From positions 57,338,522 to 57,402,521 of the forward strand of contig NC_134851.1 in NCBI RefSeq assembly GCF_965363235.1: a DNA stretch of 64,000 bases, given 5' to 3'. Shown here piece by piece: positions 34,191-46,822 of this stretch (position 1 is its first letter; each line of letters opens with the position of its first letter). Under the pieces are notes generated by a model that searched no databases, had not been told where the DNA came from, and worked only from the letters and a program-made list of their open reading frames with translations. Position numbers and translations under genes: made by a program. Source of the DNA: Mytilus galloprovincialis. Its lineage: Eukaryota; Mollusca; Bivalvia; Mytilida; Mytilidae.

Positions 34191-34384
34191 TTTCTTTGTC
34201 CAGAATAGTAGTTGAATCAACTTAAATCATTGTTTTATACAATATACAATGTATATTCACTTTTACTACCAACTGATAAATTAAAACAATCTTTACCATT
34301 CAGTGATAACAAGCACTTTATTTTACATTTTAATATTTTATGATGTATTTAAATGAGTAGTTATTGTTGCAAACTCCATTAGGA

Positions 34385-34738
34385 ATTTGAATTGAGATCA
34401 GTTTTGGAAAAAAGGAAAGGGGGATGTGAAAAAAAAATGGGAGGGGGGTTAAATTTTTCTCATTTCAGATTTCATAAATAAAAAGAAAATTTCTTCAAAC
34501 ATTTTTTTGAGAGGATTAATATTCAACAGCATAGTGAATTGCTCAAAGGCAAAAAAAATATTTTAAGTTCATTAGACCACATTCATTCTGTGTCAGAAAC
34601 CTATGCTGTGTCAACTATTTAATCACAATCCCAATTTACAGCTGAATCCAGCTTAAATGTTGTGTCCATACTTGCCCCAACTGTTCAGAGTTCAACCTCT
34701 GCGGTCGTATATAGCTGCGCCCTGCGGAGCATCTGGTT
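34385..34738 (+). repeat. Direct repeat with bivalve tail, copy 1
   Basis: It is shared with 35121-35485: atttgaattgagatca, a G-rich tract, gaggattaatattcaac, then the tail ctgcgccctgcggagcatct. Confidence 0.8.
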
Positions 34739-34740
34739 TT

Positions 34741-34963
34741 ATTTCGATATTACCTCTATTTCTCCTATTAGCTCAACAGAATAAAAAGACATTAACAAAA
34801 ATGTATTCTTCTTCCAGAGGCAGATTGTGAGCTTAAATGAACGGTGACCCCATTTTTTTATTTCATTTTTCTTTTAAGTATATGATAAAGTTTATTTATA
34901 AAAAAAATATAGGGAAATCCTATATTAGAAAAAAAATTGATTTATACCCAGGAGCCACCTTAA
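34741..34963 (+). repeat. TTAA-bounded repeat end, partner of 10276-10500
   Basis: It runs from atttcgatattacctctatt to gatttatacccaggagccac, then TTAA. It is the inverted, diverged copy of the 10.3-kb segment and lies between two direct repeats. Confidence 0.6.
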
Positions 34964-35120
34964 CAGTTCTTGAGGTATGTCCTTTTATAACGTTAAATGC
35001 TAGCGGGGGTATCATCTGTGTCCCTTTGGACACATCCCATTTATTTTTTTAGAAGTTACTATTAATTTTAACCATGACTGTATGACATTTTATATTTTAA
35101 TATGATGGATTGAATTAGAA

Positions 35121-35485
35121 ATTTGAATTGAGATCATTGATGGAATAGGGGAAAGGGGGAGGTGAAAAAAAATTGGGGGGGGGGGGTCAATTTTCTCATT
35201 TCATATTTCAGAAATTAAATCTGAATTTCTTCAAATATTTGTTTTTGAGAGAGGATTAATATTCAACGGCCAAAGTGAATTGCTCAATTTTAAGCAAAAA
35301 AAAAATATTTTAAGTTCATTAGACCACATTGATTCTCTGTCAGAAACCTATGCTGTGTCAACTATTTAATCACATTCCAAATTCAGAGCTGTATCCAGCT
35401 TGAATGATGTGTCCATACTAGCCCCAACCGTTCAGGGTTTGACCTCTGCGGTTGTATAAAGCTGCGCCCTGCGGAGCATCTGGTT
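35121..35485 (+). repeat. Direct repeat with bivalve tail, copy 2
   Basis: It has the same phrase order as 34385-34738 and starts 736 bp further right. Confidence 0.8.
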
Positions 35486-35627
35486 ATTATTGTGCTTAAA
35501 CCATGATTGTGACAACATGCTGACAAAGTGTGAGCTGACAGTCTGCTAAGTTTTTATCCATAAGTCTCATTCTGACTTTCTATCTGACAGTTTTTTATGT
35601 GTCAATATTTGTGTTTCAATATAAAAG

Positions 35628-35935
35628 GAAGATGTGATATGATAATTGATTGTTAATGAGGCAATAGACCAAATGACACAGAAGTTAACAGCTACAGGTC
35701 AAAAGCCGTTATCGCATAGTTAGCTGTAAAAGGCCCTTCGATTACTAATGAAAAACAATTCAAATGAGAAAACTGAAGGCATATTAATGTACACAAAAAA
35801 AATGTGACACAACAACAAAAGACAACCACTGTCTGAATTACAGGTTCATGACTTGGGACAGGCACATACATAATGTGGTGGGGTTAATGTTTGAAGGTGA
35901 CAACCCTTCCCCTTAACCTGGGACAGTGGTGTGAA
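35628..35935 (-). repeat. M-type module, minus orientation
   Basis: It starts aggaagatgtgatatgata and ends near tgacttgggacaggcacata and ggggttaatg. It is the inverse of the module at 37625-37955. Confidence 0.65.
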
Positions 35936-36020
35936 TTGGTACAATATATGGGTTTTATCAATTTGTATTATTCATTTGTGAACTCTGAATCTAGCGAAAA
36001 GTAGATTATCACAGATAAAT

Positions 36021-37620
36021 TTGCAGAATGAGTCGGGATCCTTGTCTTACAACCTTTATGAAGAAAAATGTGACGTGGTTTGTATGTACATAAAAGTCTG
36101 TCATAAAATTAAAGATTTAAGTATATTCGCATTTTACAATATCTTTTGTAACTGCTGTATTTCACATGCTATTTTTCTTTTCTTCTGTAGGATAGTAAGT
36201 GGTTCAAATATACATGTATGCCTCTTGAGACTAAAATTACATGCAATAAAAATCAGCCCCCCAAAAAGCAAATTTTAATAACTATAGCTGTAGTATGCGT
36301 TTTTAAATGTAAATACAATGTATGTGCTAGGGCCTAAATTGACCCTGAATTATTTCAAGTGTTTTTGGCCTAAGACTTTTTATTAAATAACGTACTATTA
36401 AATTACTACATGTAATATACTATGCAATTTGTAATTTCCTTTCTATTTAAAGTACATTTTGTACAAATGGGAGGATTCAGAGGCGGCCCCGGGAAAAATT
36501 TGGTTAATAATATAGAGAATCACTGGAGCATGACCTGAGTGGGTCCCCTCTTAGGCAGTCAGTGAGCCCCCACTTATGAAAAATTCTGGATCCGCCACTG
36601 GGATTATTTATTCAACTAAAACATAAACAAGTTTTAAATTGCTGGAAAATATCACAAAAATTCACATCTTCATACAAGCCCCCCCCCCTTTCATTCAAAA
36701 ACCTACTAAACATGCTAAAAGGCACATACTCATACATTTTTATAATTTTGACTTTTGAATAATTTTTATACATTTGACATGTCTGATACATGTACATCAA
36801 ATTAGTCTTTAAAAACATTTTGTCTATAATAAATATCTTATAATTGCCATGAAACTTGGTCCATAGGCTTTTAATTTAGTAAGCTCTGGTCACACAAAGT
36901 TGGTTAAGATCAGTTAATTCCTACTATCCTTATTATCCTTTGATTTTATCTTTATTTACAAAATATAGACTCTTGTGTGAACATTACATATCTTGCAATT
37001 TTTTTCATACACCTTTAAAAAATATGCCTTAATTAATATAAAGAGGAAGTATTTTAACAGTTGAAATTATACTGTAACTTTTGGTCATGAATGGACCAGC
37101 TGAAAAAGGTTAAAAAATGTCTGAAGCCACCAAGAGAATATAACACCCACTTAGCGCAGGTGTAATTTTTAAAAGTTTGCATTCAATTTCTTTAACATGT
37201 TAAACATATTAAAGAAATGCACTTCGAAATAGCTGGGTGGAGACCTAACAAGCTTTTAAAATTAGAAAAAAAATCATTTTATGACAAGACCGCTTTTCCT
37301 GTTTAGGTAGTAAAAGTTTTGTTTTTCTCTCATGAAGGTTCTGTAGGATCAAATATATTATAGGAGGGTCAAGAAAAATTTTAAAGAATAGAGAATAATG
37401 CATGTAATGTTCACAATACATTTGTAAATAAAGAATATAGACATACATGTAACAATGAAGAAAAACGGGATGTTAAATTATAAGAAGTACAGAAAAATGG
37501 AAAAACAAAAAAATAAATAGAGATAAATGGTATAAAGAATTAGATAAGAATGAAATGAAGGACCCTCCATCCAGACCATCGGTAGGAAAGGTAGTTTTGT
37601 GAAATGATTCATTCTTAAAA
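36021..37620. other. Interval without recognised gene
   Basis: AT-rich. The segment 36476-36603 (aggattcagaggcggccccg to ggatccgccactggg) looks like a small dispersed repeat with inverted ends. Other short ORFs are unremarkable. Confidence 0.5.
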
Positions 37621-37624
37621 ATAA

Positions 37625-37955
37625 TTTATACAGTCTAGATCCCGCCACATTATTTATGTATGTGCCTGTCCCAAGTCAGGAGACTGTAATTCAGTGGTTG
37701 TCATTTTTTTATGTGTTACATATTTGTTTTTCGTTCATTTTTTTATACAAATAAGGCCTTTAATTTTCTTGTTTTTTTGTTTTACATTGTCATATTGGGG
37801 CCTTTTATTGCTGACTATGCGGTATGGGCTTTGCTCATTGTTGAAGGCTGTACGGTGACCGATAGCTGTTAATGTCTGTGTCATTTTTGTCTCTTTGGGA
37901 TACATTGTCATTGAAGTTGTCTCATTGGCAATCATACCACACATTCTTTTTTTAT
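37625..37955 (+). repeat. M-type module, plus orientation
   Basis: It contains gcctgtcccaagtcaggaga, gctgactatgcggtatggg, ttgttaatgtctgtgtcatt-like text and ends gcaatcataccacacattc. The same text is at 47185-47342. Confidence 0.75.
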
Positions 37956-37959
37956 ATAG

Positions 37960-39440
37960 ATGGGATGTGTTCTAAATTTTAAGTGTGCATGCTTAACCAA
38001 AAATGTTACGTACAACTGGAATCTGGGCAAAATCAACTGCATTCGCATTCGAATATTCATGGTTTACAACATGAAAATTCTGTTTGCATGTACATGTAAT
38101 TATATAAACAGCCTACTTTCATGAATCATGACCTTTTCTCCCAGAAACCCAAATGGTCTAAACCCTATGCAAATGACATATTTCTCAGGTCCACAAATTG
38201 TCAAATCTATTACATGATAGAAATACCATGAGCTATGCCTATGGTTACATGTATAATTAATTTTCAGCCTGAAAAAGGGGGGGGGGGGGTGTCATTGTTT
38301 TGTTGTTTGCCTTGAAAATTATTTCCGCTAATTTGACGCTTACATATTATTTTTCAGTGGTCGTGAATCGCTCTTTGAGCATGTATATTCAATTCATTAG
38401 TACTTACTTTTCAGTTTAAATTTCCCCCTTTTCATGATTTGTTTACATCTATCTTTCGCATGTTTGTCGGACCTTTTCTAGTGTAAGACAAGGGTGAAAC
38501 TGCTTCATAAGCTACCAAAATGAAGATCGTTATCTATAATTTCGATCTGCATTACAGTATTCATGAAAAGCAGTTCACGTGTTCAATTAATATGAGCTAT
38601 TCTCTCTTCATTCTTCTCCTACGTCAAAAACATACTCCATTTTTAGAACGGAAGTACTATTTCGACAATGACAATTGTAACAATAAACGTTATTAAGTTT
38701 AAAATTGCATTTAAAAGTTATTCAACTCTTTCTCAATGTATTTGAATAAATAAGATTATTTAAATGATCGTATTTTATTGTTATGGAAAATTACGACAAT
38801 GTACATGACTTACGATATCAATGCGCAACTTTATGCGCAGACGGCGCGAAAATTTAAACCCCGAACTACCTTAATATATGAAGACCAACGATCTTATGTA
38901 TAAAGAAAAACGAGAAACATCTTTAAAACACATGACCAAAGGCAAATACTGAACATCATGTCATATTTACATTTTGTGATTATTTTTTATAAGCATGAAT
39001 TTCAAAACTATCAACTTGGTGGCAATTGTCCATTTGCCAATTACCGATTTGATTCTATTATTACACACAAGGACGTATATTAGAAGGATAGGAAACTCCC
39101 GATACCGTCTTGATAAAATCCGAGAAGTACCGCGAATTGCGAGAAAACACGAGATCTGCAGAAAGCTTCAGCGGGAACCGCCGCTTCGAGATTTCTTCAT
39201 CAATTTGTAAGTATAAAAACATTATATGAATAAACAAAAACATATTAAGTAGATGTAAATTTATGATATTAAATGATATTTCACTACAAAAACATCATAA
39301 GACGCTTATAAACATCATAATAAGTGATTATAAGTAAGGATGCCAGATGCTGCCCATGATGCTGAGACCGAGGTGGTATGACCCGTCATGTTGCATTGAA
39401 ATTATTCATTTTTATTGCATTTACTTGTACAAAATTATTT
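37960..39440. other. Interval without recognised feature
   Basis: No module recognised. A G-run of about 13 bases lies at 38277-38289. The short plus ORF at 38995-39210 has no family I recognise. Confidence 0.5.
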
Positions 39441-39459
39441 AATTTCAAGTTTTAGATAA

Positions 39460-40270
39460 TATTTACGTTTGCAGATGAAATTAGAGCGTCTTTTGTTATG
39501 TATTTCACGTGTAATATAACATATAAATCAGCCCTTTTCAGTAAACAAAATGGCGACTTCCATGGAGAATGGGCTTGTATTTTTTTCAGCTAAAGTTGCA
39601 TTTTTGGTGTTAAAAGACGATCTAGGTTGAATGAGTTCATTGCCTGTTTTATATTTACGTTTGCATAGCAAGTTTCAACTCTATTTGTTAAGTGGTTAGT
39701 CAAATATTGAAGTTATTTCACCCCCTCCATCTTTTTTGTCAATTATTTACCAATCAGAGCAGGGATGCTATTTTGCAGCTATATTGTTGAATATAGGCTA
39801 CACAATCACATATTGCATTATTTTTTCCCATTTCTTAGACCTTTTTACACTTGCATAGCAAATTTCAGCTTCTTATGTTGAGTATTTGATTAAATATTGA
39901 GCTACAAAATGAACAATTGTTTAACAGCTCTGTTTTGTTTCATAATATCTACCTATCAGAGCAGAGCTGCTAGTTTGTAGGTATAAGGTCAATGCACATT
40001 GCATAAAAATGCATAAAAGTTATTTTGTTCCTTACATTAGATATATTTAGACTTGCAGAGAAAACATGAGCTTCCTATTTTGGAAAATGAAATAGATATT
40101 GAGCCTTTCTTTGCTAATATTAATTTTCATTTTTTTCGTTCTCAAAATATCTGAACCGGGGCAATGCAGTTTATTAACAGCTCCAGAGTCAATATAGGAA
40201 TAGTAAACAAAATGTACTTTAATGGTCTTTTGTTCTTTACATGGTTTTGAGCTTACTGGGCAAAATTAAG
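39460..40270 (+). repeat. Degenerate tandem, period about 190 bp
   Basis: The motif atatttacgtttgcatagca and its decayed versions recur at about 39463, 39654, 39841, 40040 and 40244, with catcagagcag-like text between. Strongly diverged. Confidence 0.55.
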
Positions 40271-40314
40271 CCTCCTATATGGCATAAAACATAGATAGAC
40301 CGTTGGTTTTCCCA

Positions 40315-40470
40315 TTTGAATGGTTTTACACTGGTAAATTTGGGGCCCTTTATAGCTTGTTGTTTAGTGTGAGCCAAGGCTCCATGTTGAAGGCTGTACA
40401 TTGACCTATTATGGTTTACCTTTATAAATTGTTAATTGGATTTCACACCACATCTTCCTATATCTATATT
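40315..40470 (+). repeat. M module fragment, plus orientation
   Basis: It contains ggccctttatagcttgttg, gagccaaggctccatgttga and ends caccacatcttcctatatct. Confidence 0.75.
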
Positions 40471-40474
40471 TTTT

Positions 40475-41060
40475 TATTTGTCTTATACTTCTGTCTCAGT
40501 TATCAAGGGTCCCTCATCATGCTCATGCAATATCAAAAATGATAAAAAAAGAATAATCGTGTTAAGAAACAATAATTAGTGCGGTCGGGGTTGCATAATA
40601 GGTTTTAGCACGCAGCTTCTCTGGATTGTCAAGGTCACCATCCAGTGTTATAAAGTGATACAGTCCTGAACTGGAATTATCAATGTTTAAAACAACATCT
40701 ACAGACTCAACATTCATATGCAATACTCACACACTTCAGAAACAGGTGATCACAGTATCAGTACATCAATTCCCAAGTATCAATGTACATTTTTCCCCCA
40801 CAGCACTTGCTAAAATCAATTTGAAACAAGCATTTGGTTTACTTATCAAAGTTAACACACTTTGACACACTGAATTTGTTATAAAACATGACTTGGTATG
40901 AAATATATATTATTCCAGGTTGACATATACATGTTTTGGTCATTGTTGGTGTTTGTATATGCTTTAATCGAATGATTTTAGTGAAATAATCAATAAATCT
41001 TAACGCCAGGTCACAATGTACAACTTGCAAAAATTACAATTTAAATAATATAAACAGTTT
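40475..41060. other. Interval without recognised feature
   Basis: No gene or repeat recognised. Confidence 0.5.
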
Positions 41061-41061
41061 T

Positions 41062-41235
41062 TTTATACGCCCATATTAATTTCTGGTATAACGTTGTCTG
41101 TTGTCAGCATGTCGGATACTAGCTCAAAAACAGTTTAATCAATATTTAGATTATACTTTGGTGAATTGTTTATATCTATTGACTAGAGCTCCATTTTGGG
41201 TTTTTTTAACAAATTTCATATTATATGTTTCCTAG
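41062..41235 (+). repeat. Partial copy of T3 element
   Basis: It starts ttttatacgccca and shares tttggtgaattgtttatatc with the 2.8-kb element. The right part and the terminal hairpin are missing. Confidence 0.65.
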
Positions 41236-41289
41236 TTTTGGTTTTTCTTTTCTTCTGTTTATTAATTTGTGTCCTCATTACTTTATAGA

Positions 41290-41922
41290 ATGCCTAAGAG
41301 GAAGTAATGGTAGAATGTGCCATATCACAGGAAAAGACATGGAACTGGCAAACCAAAATTAGACAAAGGGCAAACTGAAATACATGCACGTACGCCAGAC
41401 ATCGCACATGATGAAGATCTTCTGTCATCTGAAACAGAAGAGCTTACATGCACCAGTGTGGATTCAGTCTCTTTGGATCATTCATATTTGTCTGATAACC
41501 AGACAGTGGCAGAACTTTGTTTAGATGAAGAAATTGATGTTAATCAACATATTAAACTTGAATGCAAAAAAGAATGTGTAATATCTTCAGATCTAGAAGA
41601 CCCTTACAAGGCATTGAAAAAGACAATTTGTACTAGTCCAACTTTTCCATATGTATATAATTCTGCTTCCAGTGAGCACTTGCAAATTATAGAACATCAT
41701 CCATCATCTAAAAGTGTGTATGTTAAATTAACTATCCTAATCAACAAAGATTTTTCAGCAAAGTTATATGTTCACGGCATCGACCTTAGTAGAGAACATG
41801 ATATCTGGTTAGGATTGCCAAGTGTGTATGACAACATAACAAGTATTAAGAGACTATTGTCTAAATTAAAGAGTTACACTGTTTGTGTATACATGTATAT
41901 ATGTAATATATGTTGTGTTTAA
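41290..41922 (+). pseudogene. Unrecognised 200-residue ORF, probable repeat-encoded protein
   Basis: An open frame of about 200 codons runs from 41314 to the stop at 41920. The nearest upstream ATG in frame, at 41290, is followed by two in-frame stops (41305 and 41311), so the natural start appears broken or the frame is entered by splicing (a tttatag acceptor-like site precedes it). The N-terminus is basic (PYHRKRHGTGKPKLDKGQ), the middle is acidic, and the C-terminal half has VKLTILINKDFSAKLYVHG and HDIWLGLPSVYDNITSI, which look like a compact folded domain. The last 20 residues, rich in Cys and Tyr, look like read-through. It is the longest non-RT ORF here. No function assigned; a transposon accessory protein is possible. 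Confidence 0.45.
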
Positions 41923-42699
41923 GATAAATAGATTTAAATCTAAATTGCTTTAGTTTGAGTTTCAACTTCTGCCTTTTATGTGACAACATTGATGACAAGT
42001 TTCTAGTACACATGTACATGCAAAACTATGGACAATATTAATCATATTATTCACAAAATAGTCTAAAGATGATACAAGTAAAAACAGATGACATGTAATT
42101 GCGATAATGTAAAAGTACATGACTGAATTTGAAGGTTACTGTATGGCTGTCAACAATGAGCAAAATCAATACATGTACTGTATATACCTTACTGTCAAAG
42201 ACCAAACTTGCGAAAGTTTACAAAATGAAAAGATGAAAATCCAGCCTAATCATGTGGCTAAAACAATAAACAAAATCCAATTTGACCAAATGTTCTCAAC
42301 AACAACAACTAAAGCATTATCTATAATAATTCTATACACAATGAACAAAAGTGCATTGTTTACCAATGATGAAACACCTTATAGCTCAATTCAACAATTG
42401 ATAGTCATGGTCTTAGCTGACTTAGTTTTATAAAAATAACACATGAATGTTTACTTCTTTTAATACAAATAATCAGGTAGATATGAGCACAAAATCAACA
42501 ATTCAGTGAAACCCAGTATTTAGCAGCAATAAGTTGTTCTTTAAAAGATTCTTAAAATTACATGAACATCAACACTAAAATATGATGATCAGGGAAGACA
42601 CATTTAAACAAAAAACAAGATAAATCCATGAAAAAGCACTACAGTCTACAGTTTATTGTTAACCACTTCTTATTAGTTTTTGGTTATGTCTTTCAATGA

Positions 42700-43620
42700 C
42701 TGTCTCAAACTTAAGGATGACATTTGGGTAGATTTGCTGGTCTTATTATACGCTGAAGTCGGGCAACAGCAACACCACGTATCCTTAGAAATAAATTGAT
42801 ATTGTCTTCTGTTACGGCTCAAACAATTGAACCCTCTTCATTTGCCATTAGAATGTTACAATAGTATTTGATCATGAAACTTCATAATATTTTCCATCAA
42901 GGGTTCAGTTAAGAGAGAATTTGCACTTAAGACTGTGCTGGTAGTTTTGCGAACAATCAGTTCCATCTCACGTACTAGCAGAAACAAAGTGTCACATGGC
43001 TTTTGGAGACCACCACGGTCTTGGATATTGTACCATTTGCTATATTTGGTAACAAAATTCTGACTATCTGATTTGATTGTAAAGTTTAAAATTACACCCA
43101 GTTTATGCACACTGTACCTAGAAAATCTTTTACAAAGAGAACTTATACACAATATATCCAGCTACATGTATGTAGAACAGAATGGATTGGTCATTGCCAC
43201 TAAGTTGTGATTGCTCTTTTTCTGAGTTGTGTTTTTGCAACTTGGTCATCTGTGACATAATTTCTCCAATAATGTCTTCTAAAATCAATTGTCAAAATAT
43301 TGAAAGTACTTTTTGACATAAATCTTTAATCTCGTGAGGAGTAACAACAAATGGGTCATTTGCTATATTGCATAGTGATGTTGACAGTGCTGTATAAAAA
43401 GTTTTACTGAAAGATCATTGTCCGAAGATAAAAAATCTGACATGTTAATAGAGTTCAAATCAAATAGTCAATAGCATATTTTGCAATTCGTTCTTTTTAT
43501 GACATATTCGTGTATATTTCTCAAGATTAATTTTCTCAAATCAGCTTTGGTCATTTTGAAAGTAGACAATGACTCTTTTAGTGTAGTTTGGGTCATAGCT
43601 TTTCTTAATTGAATAGTAGA
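42700..43620 (-). pseudogene. Transposase-like C-terminal remnant, minus strand
   Basis: On the minus strand, several frames give protein-like blocks in order. About 43560-43610 reads TLKESLSTFKMTKADLRKL. The ORF 42856-43152 includes KWYNIQDRGGLQKPCDTLFL, with the RGGL-x-xP pattern often seen near the C-terminus of P-element or hAT-like transposases. About 42735-42800 reads NLFLRIRGVAVARLQRI. Stops and frame changes separate the blocks, so it is broken. The family is a guess from pattern memory; no DDE catalytic residues could be placed. Confidence 0.4.
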
Positions 43621-44066
43621 AAGGAAACCACACAAGCTCATTAAATAAACAATTTACATCTGTAAAAATAGTAGAAAGGAAACAGCACAAGCTCATATTA
43701 AATGAATAACATACAATCAGGACTAATTATTTGTTTTATTATAATTAATTATAAATCATCACAAGAATTAGGAATGCAAAATCTCAAACTAAATAAGGTT
43801 TTAACCAAATTAATCATTGTTTCTAGAAAACATTTACCTTAATAAAAATGTAAAAAGTTTGTAATTTATACGATTTTAACGTCCATGTAAGACATATTTG
43901 ATAGAAAATATTTTTTTTTTATATTTGTTTCTTTGTTACAATCATCTAAAATACGACAAGCTTTCTAGAAAAGCTATTACTTGTATACAAAACAAGTCTC
44001 ACGATATGCGATATTTTAACGAGATACCGCGAGACACGAATCCTTGTTAGTTATACGTCCTTGTTA

Positions 44067-44395
44067 CACACTTTGTAAACAAATTACTTCCCTTTGTCAA
44101 TCGTAGACTGGTCCATACCAGACAAAATTTGCTTTTGCCAATGCAAAGCATGATGAATTGAAAGGGATGTATCGGCGGTTAAACTAATTTTTCATGAAAA
44201 ATAATTTCTGATGTCAAAAGTATTTAGCTAAACAACAAAATAATGTAATTAAAAGATAAAAAAAAACCTTATAGATTACTCACATTACGCACAAGTAAAT
44301 TTGCTCTTCCTGCATGCTCTCCATTGTAAATAAAAATTAATGTCCCTCATAAAGGGAAACAACAAAAATAAAGGTATCTAATTATAGGGTCAATT
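44067..44395 (-). repeat. Inverted partner of 13503-13832
   Basis: It begins attacttccctttgtcaatc and ends with a phrase matching the start of the 13.5-kb copy. It is reverse complementary along its length, with about one change in six by eye. Confidence 0.7.
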
Positions 44396-44419
44396 ACAGG
44401 AATTGGCAAATAGCCTATT

Positions 44420-45140
44420 GCCTTTATACTCTCTCATGTTTTGAATTTTTTATTAGGTTACAGAAGGAATTTTACCTGTCTGAAATCATACAAGCGGAAG
44501 AGTGTCCAGTTCAACTAGGTTTTTTATTCAATAAAATATTTGTGACGGGTAAAATTGAATTGGGAAAATACCTCCTACCAACCTTTACCACTGTTCTCAT
44601 TGTCATTAAAAGATTTCCGTTATTCATTAGGTAAGTGTTGAAATAATGTGCTACATACTTAAATGAATAAGCTTATTTAGAATTGATAGATGGCTGCACT
44701 CTCTGCTCGCAGCTGACCAGTATTTGCTTTGATCAAATATCAATTTTATAGCTCAAACATAACAAACGAATAAAAAACTATTGCATATTCTTAAGTTAAA
44801 GCAGTGTAAAAGTAATAGTCTTTTCATTTTAGTTTCCTGTCATACATGGTGTAATTCTTTTATATCAGGAAGTAGAAGAAGCATAGTTCAAAATGAAAAA
44901 AATATCGACTGACCTGGCGATAATTGCGTTTGTGCCGCTCTCGTCTTTTGACATTTTCAAGGTTACACGAGTAGTCAGTTGCTTACTAAGTATTATTACG
45001 TGTCTGAAATCGAAAAGGGGAGGAAGGTGCAGTTAAATGTTTTATACAATCAATTATTTGTTTCAGGAAAAAGCAATTAGATGATGTTCTTGCTACCCTT
45101 CTGTACCATTGAACCCCTCTCCTTTCATTAATTTAGGTAA
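44420..45140 (+). repeat. Two diverged E modules
   Basis: Each has a block after attag or caag starting gttaca, a phrase like tgtctgaaatc, and an end ttaggtaagtgtt (44630 and 45136). They are related to the E modules at 14-25 kb but are old and diverged. Confidence 0.6.
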
Positions 45141-45754
45141 GTGTTAAAATAATATGATATATTCTTCAATGGAAAAGTTTAATACGAATTGATAGATGGC
45201 TGCTCATGATTCTCCACAGAAATATAAAGCAAGGAAGATAACCCATCGGGACATTACCAACCGTGTCGGGAAACGACATGAAATGCCTTAAGATTTGTAG
45301 AGAAGTACCAATTACAAAGTCTTCAATGTGTCCCGTTTAAGGTTTGAATATACTGAATGTTTTCAAGAAAAAATGCACTTCTTTCACTCGCATGCAAGTC
45401 ATAGGGTTCAGAGTAACCTTTTACACATATTAAGGCCACCTGGAACTTAGTGCCAGTCTGAGCTTTTGCTATTACTTTGTGTCCTTCATTTACAAAGATC
45501 AACTTTATTACTAAAAATATAACCAAAAGTCAACAGTGTATGTCATTTCAAAAATATGTCCGATAACCCCGCCGAATATCAAACATGGCCAACATGGCTA
45601 AAATAGAACATCAGGGCAAAACAATTGTTTATTTTTGTGTATGATTTAGAAAATCACTTGAAATATAGACTCTGGCAAAACTATTCTAAATAATGAGATC
45701 CAAATAAGGGAAAAAATGTTCTAAATGATATCTACATAAAGACTATTGACATCA

Positions 45755-46110
45755 AACATGTCAGACAACTAAAACTGGGAATGAAAATGGGAAATATGTC
45801 AAATAGACAACAACCCAACAAAAGAACAGACAACAGCAGAAGGCCACCAATGGGTCTGCAACACAGCGAGAAGTGGGAAAGTTCAGTGAAAATTGACGTC
45901 ACACCAAACTCCAAAACATAATAAAGGATTTAAAATGAAAAAAAACCATACAAGACTATATATATATAGCTAACAAAAGGAAAGAGGGTCCTGACTTGGG
46001 ACAGGCGCAAAAATGCGACGGGGTTAAACATGTTTATGAGATCTCAAATCTCCCCTATACCTCTAGCCAATGTAGATAAAAAAACACGTAGCAATACGCA
46101 CAGCAAGAAT
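45755..46110 (-). mobile_element. Orphan 3' tail of Penelope-like element, minus strand
   Basis: Reading the minus strand gives tctacattggctagaggtat, then tttaaccccgtcgcattt, then cttgggac/cctgt text, in the order seen at 52120-52440 downstream of the reverse transcriptase ORF. No RT coding sequence is attached, so this is a severely 5'-truncated copy, as expected of target-primed retrotransposition. Confidence 0.75.
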
Positions 46111-46822
46111 AAGTTAAAAAGAAAACCGAGTCCAATGTCTGAATAGGGAACTCCTCATATCAGTTATTGGCCTTGAATAAAGAATTAAACATTCTATTTC
46201 CTTTTTGCGTATATTTATCCTATAAATTGTAATAAATCAATAAAAAATTTAAATGCAAAAATAATCATCAATACACGATCTACATCGTCAGTTGACACTT
46301 TATTGTAGTTATTTCCCTTTAGTGCCAACTTACATACAAATGAGACATATTTCTGTGTCTACGTTTTGTTTTATAATCATTTTAGTTTTCATATTGCAGG
46401 AAATTCCATTGGAAAGGTATATGTAAAGTCAGTGCAATTTAAAAGTGCACACGCCTGTTAGCAAGATACTGTGTTTAAGAAACATGTAAAATATATATAG
46501 ATGACTGGATGACACTTTGTTCCTTCTACCTACAAGGTGATTTATAAATAGCTAGCATGCAAGGCAAATAAAATACAGTTATTCATAGATATGTAGATAC
46601 TTCAACTTTAGTTAGTCCAGAGCATATTCGAAATTATCATATCATAACAAGAAAGCTTCTGTAAGATTTTTTTCTATTTGCTTTTTAAAACTATTTTGGT
46701 TCATTTTTTTTAAATTTTCCTGTTAATAAATAGAAATACGAGGTTTTACAATACAAGCCTGATGGGTATAAACATGAACACATCAGGCTAATATATCATA
46801 TAAAATATTAATTTAAAAGTTT

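Noticed and set aside
24990-38873. TTAA next to ggtagttc at 24994 and gaactacc next to TTAA at 38866 as two ends of one element
   Set aside because: The similarity covers only about 10 bases and the 14-kb span contains complete unrelated elements.
39549-39629. ATG in good context (aacaaaatggcg) followed by 26 codons
   Set aside because: The ORF is too short and lies at the edge of a degenerate tandem repeat; no donor site supports an exon.
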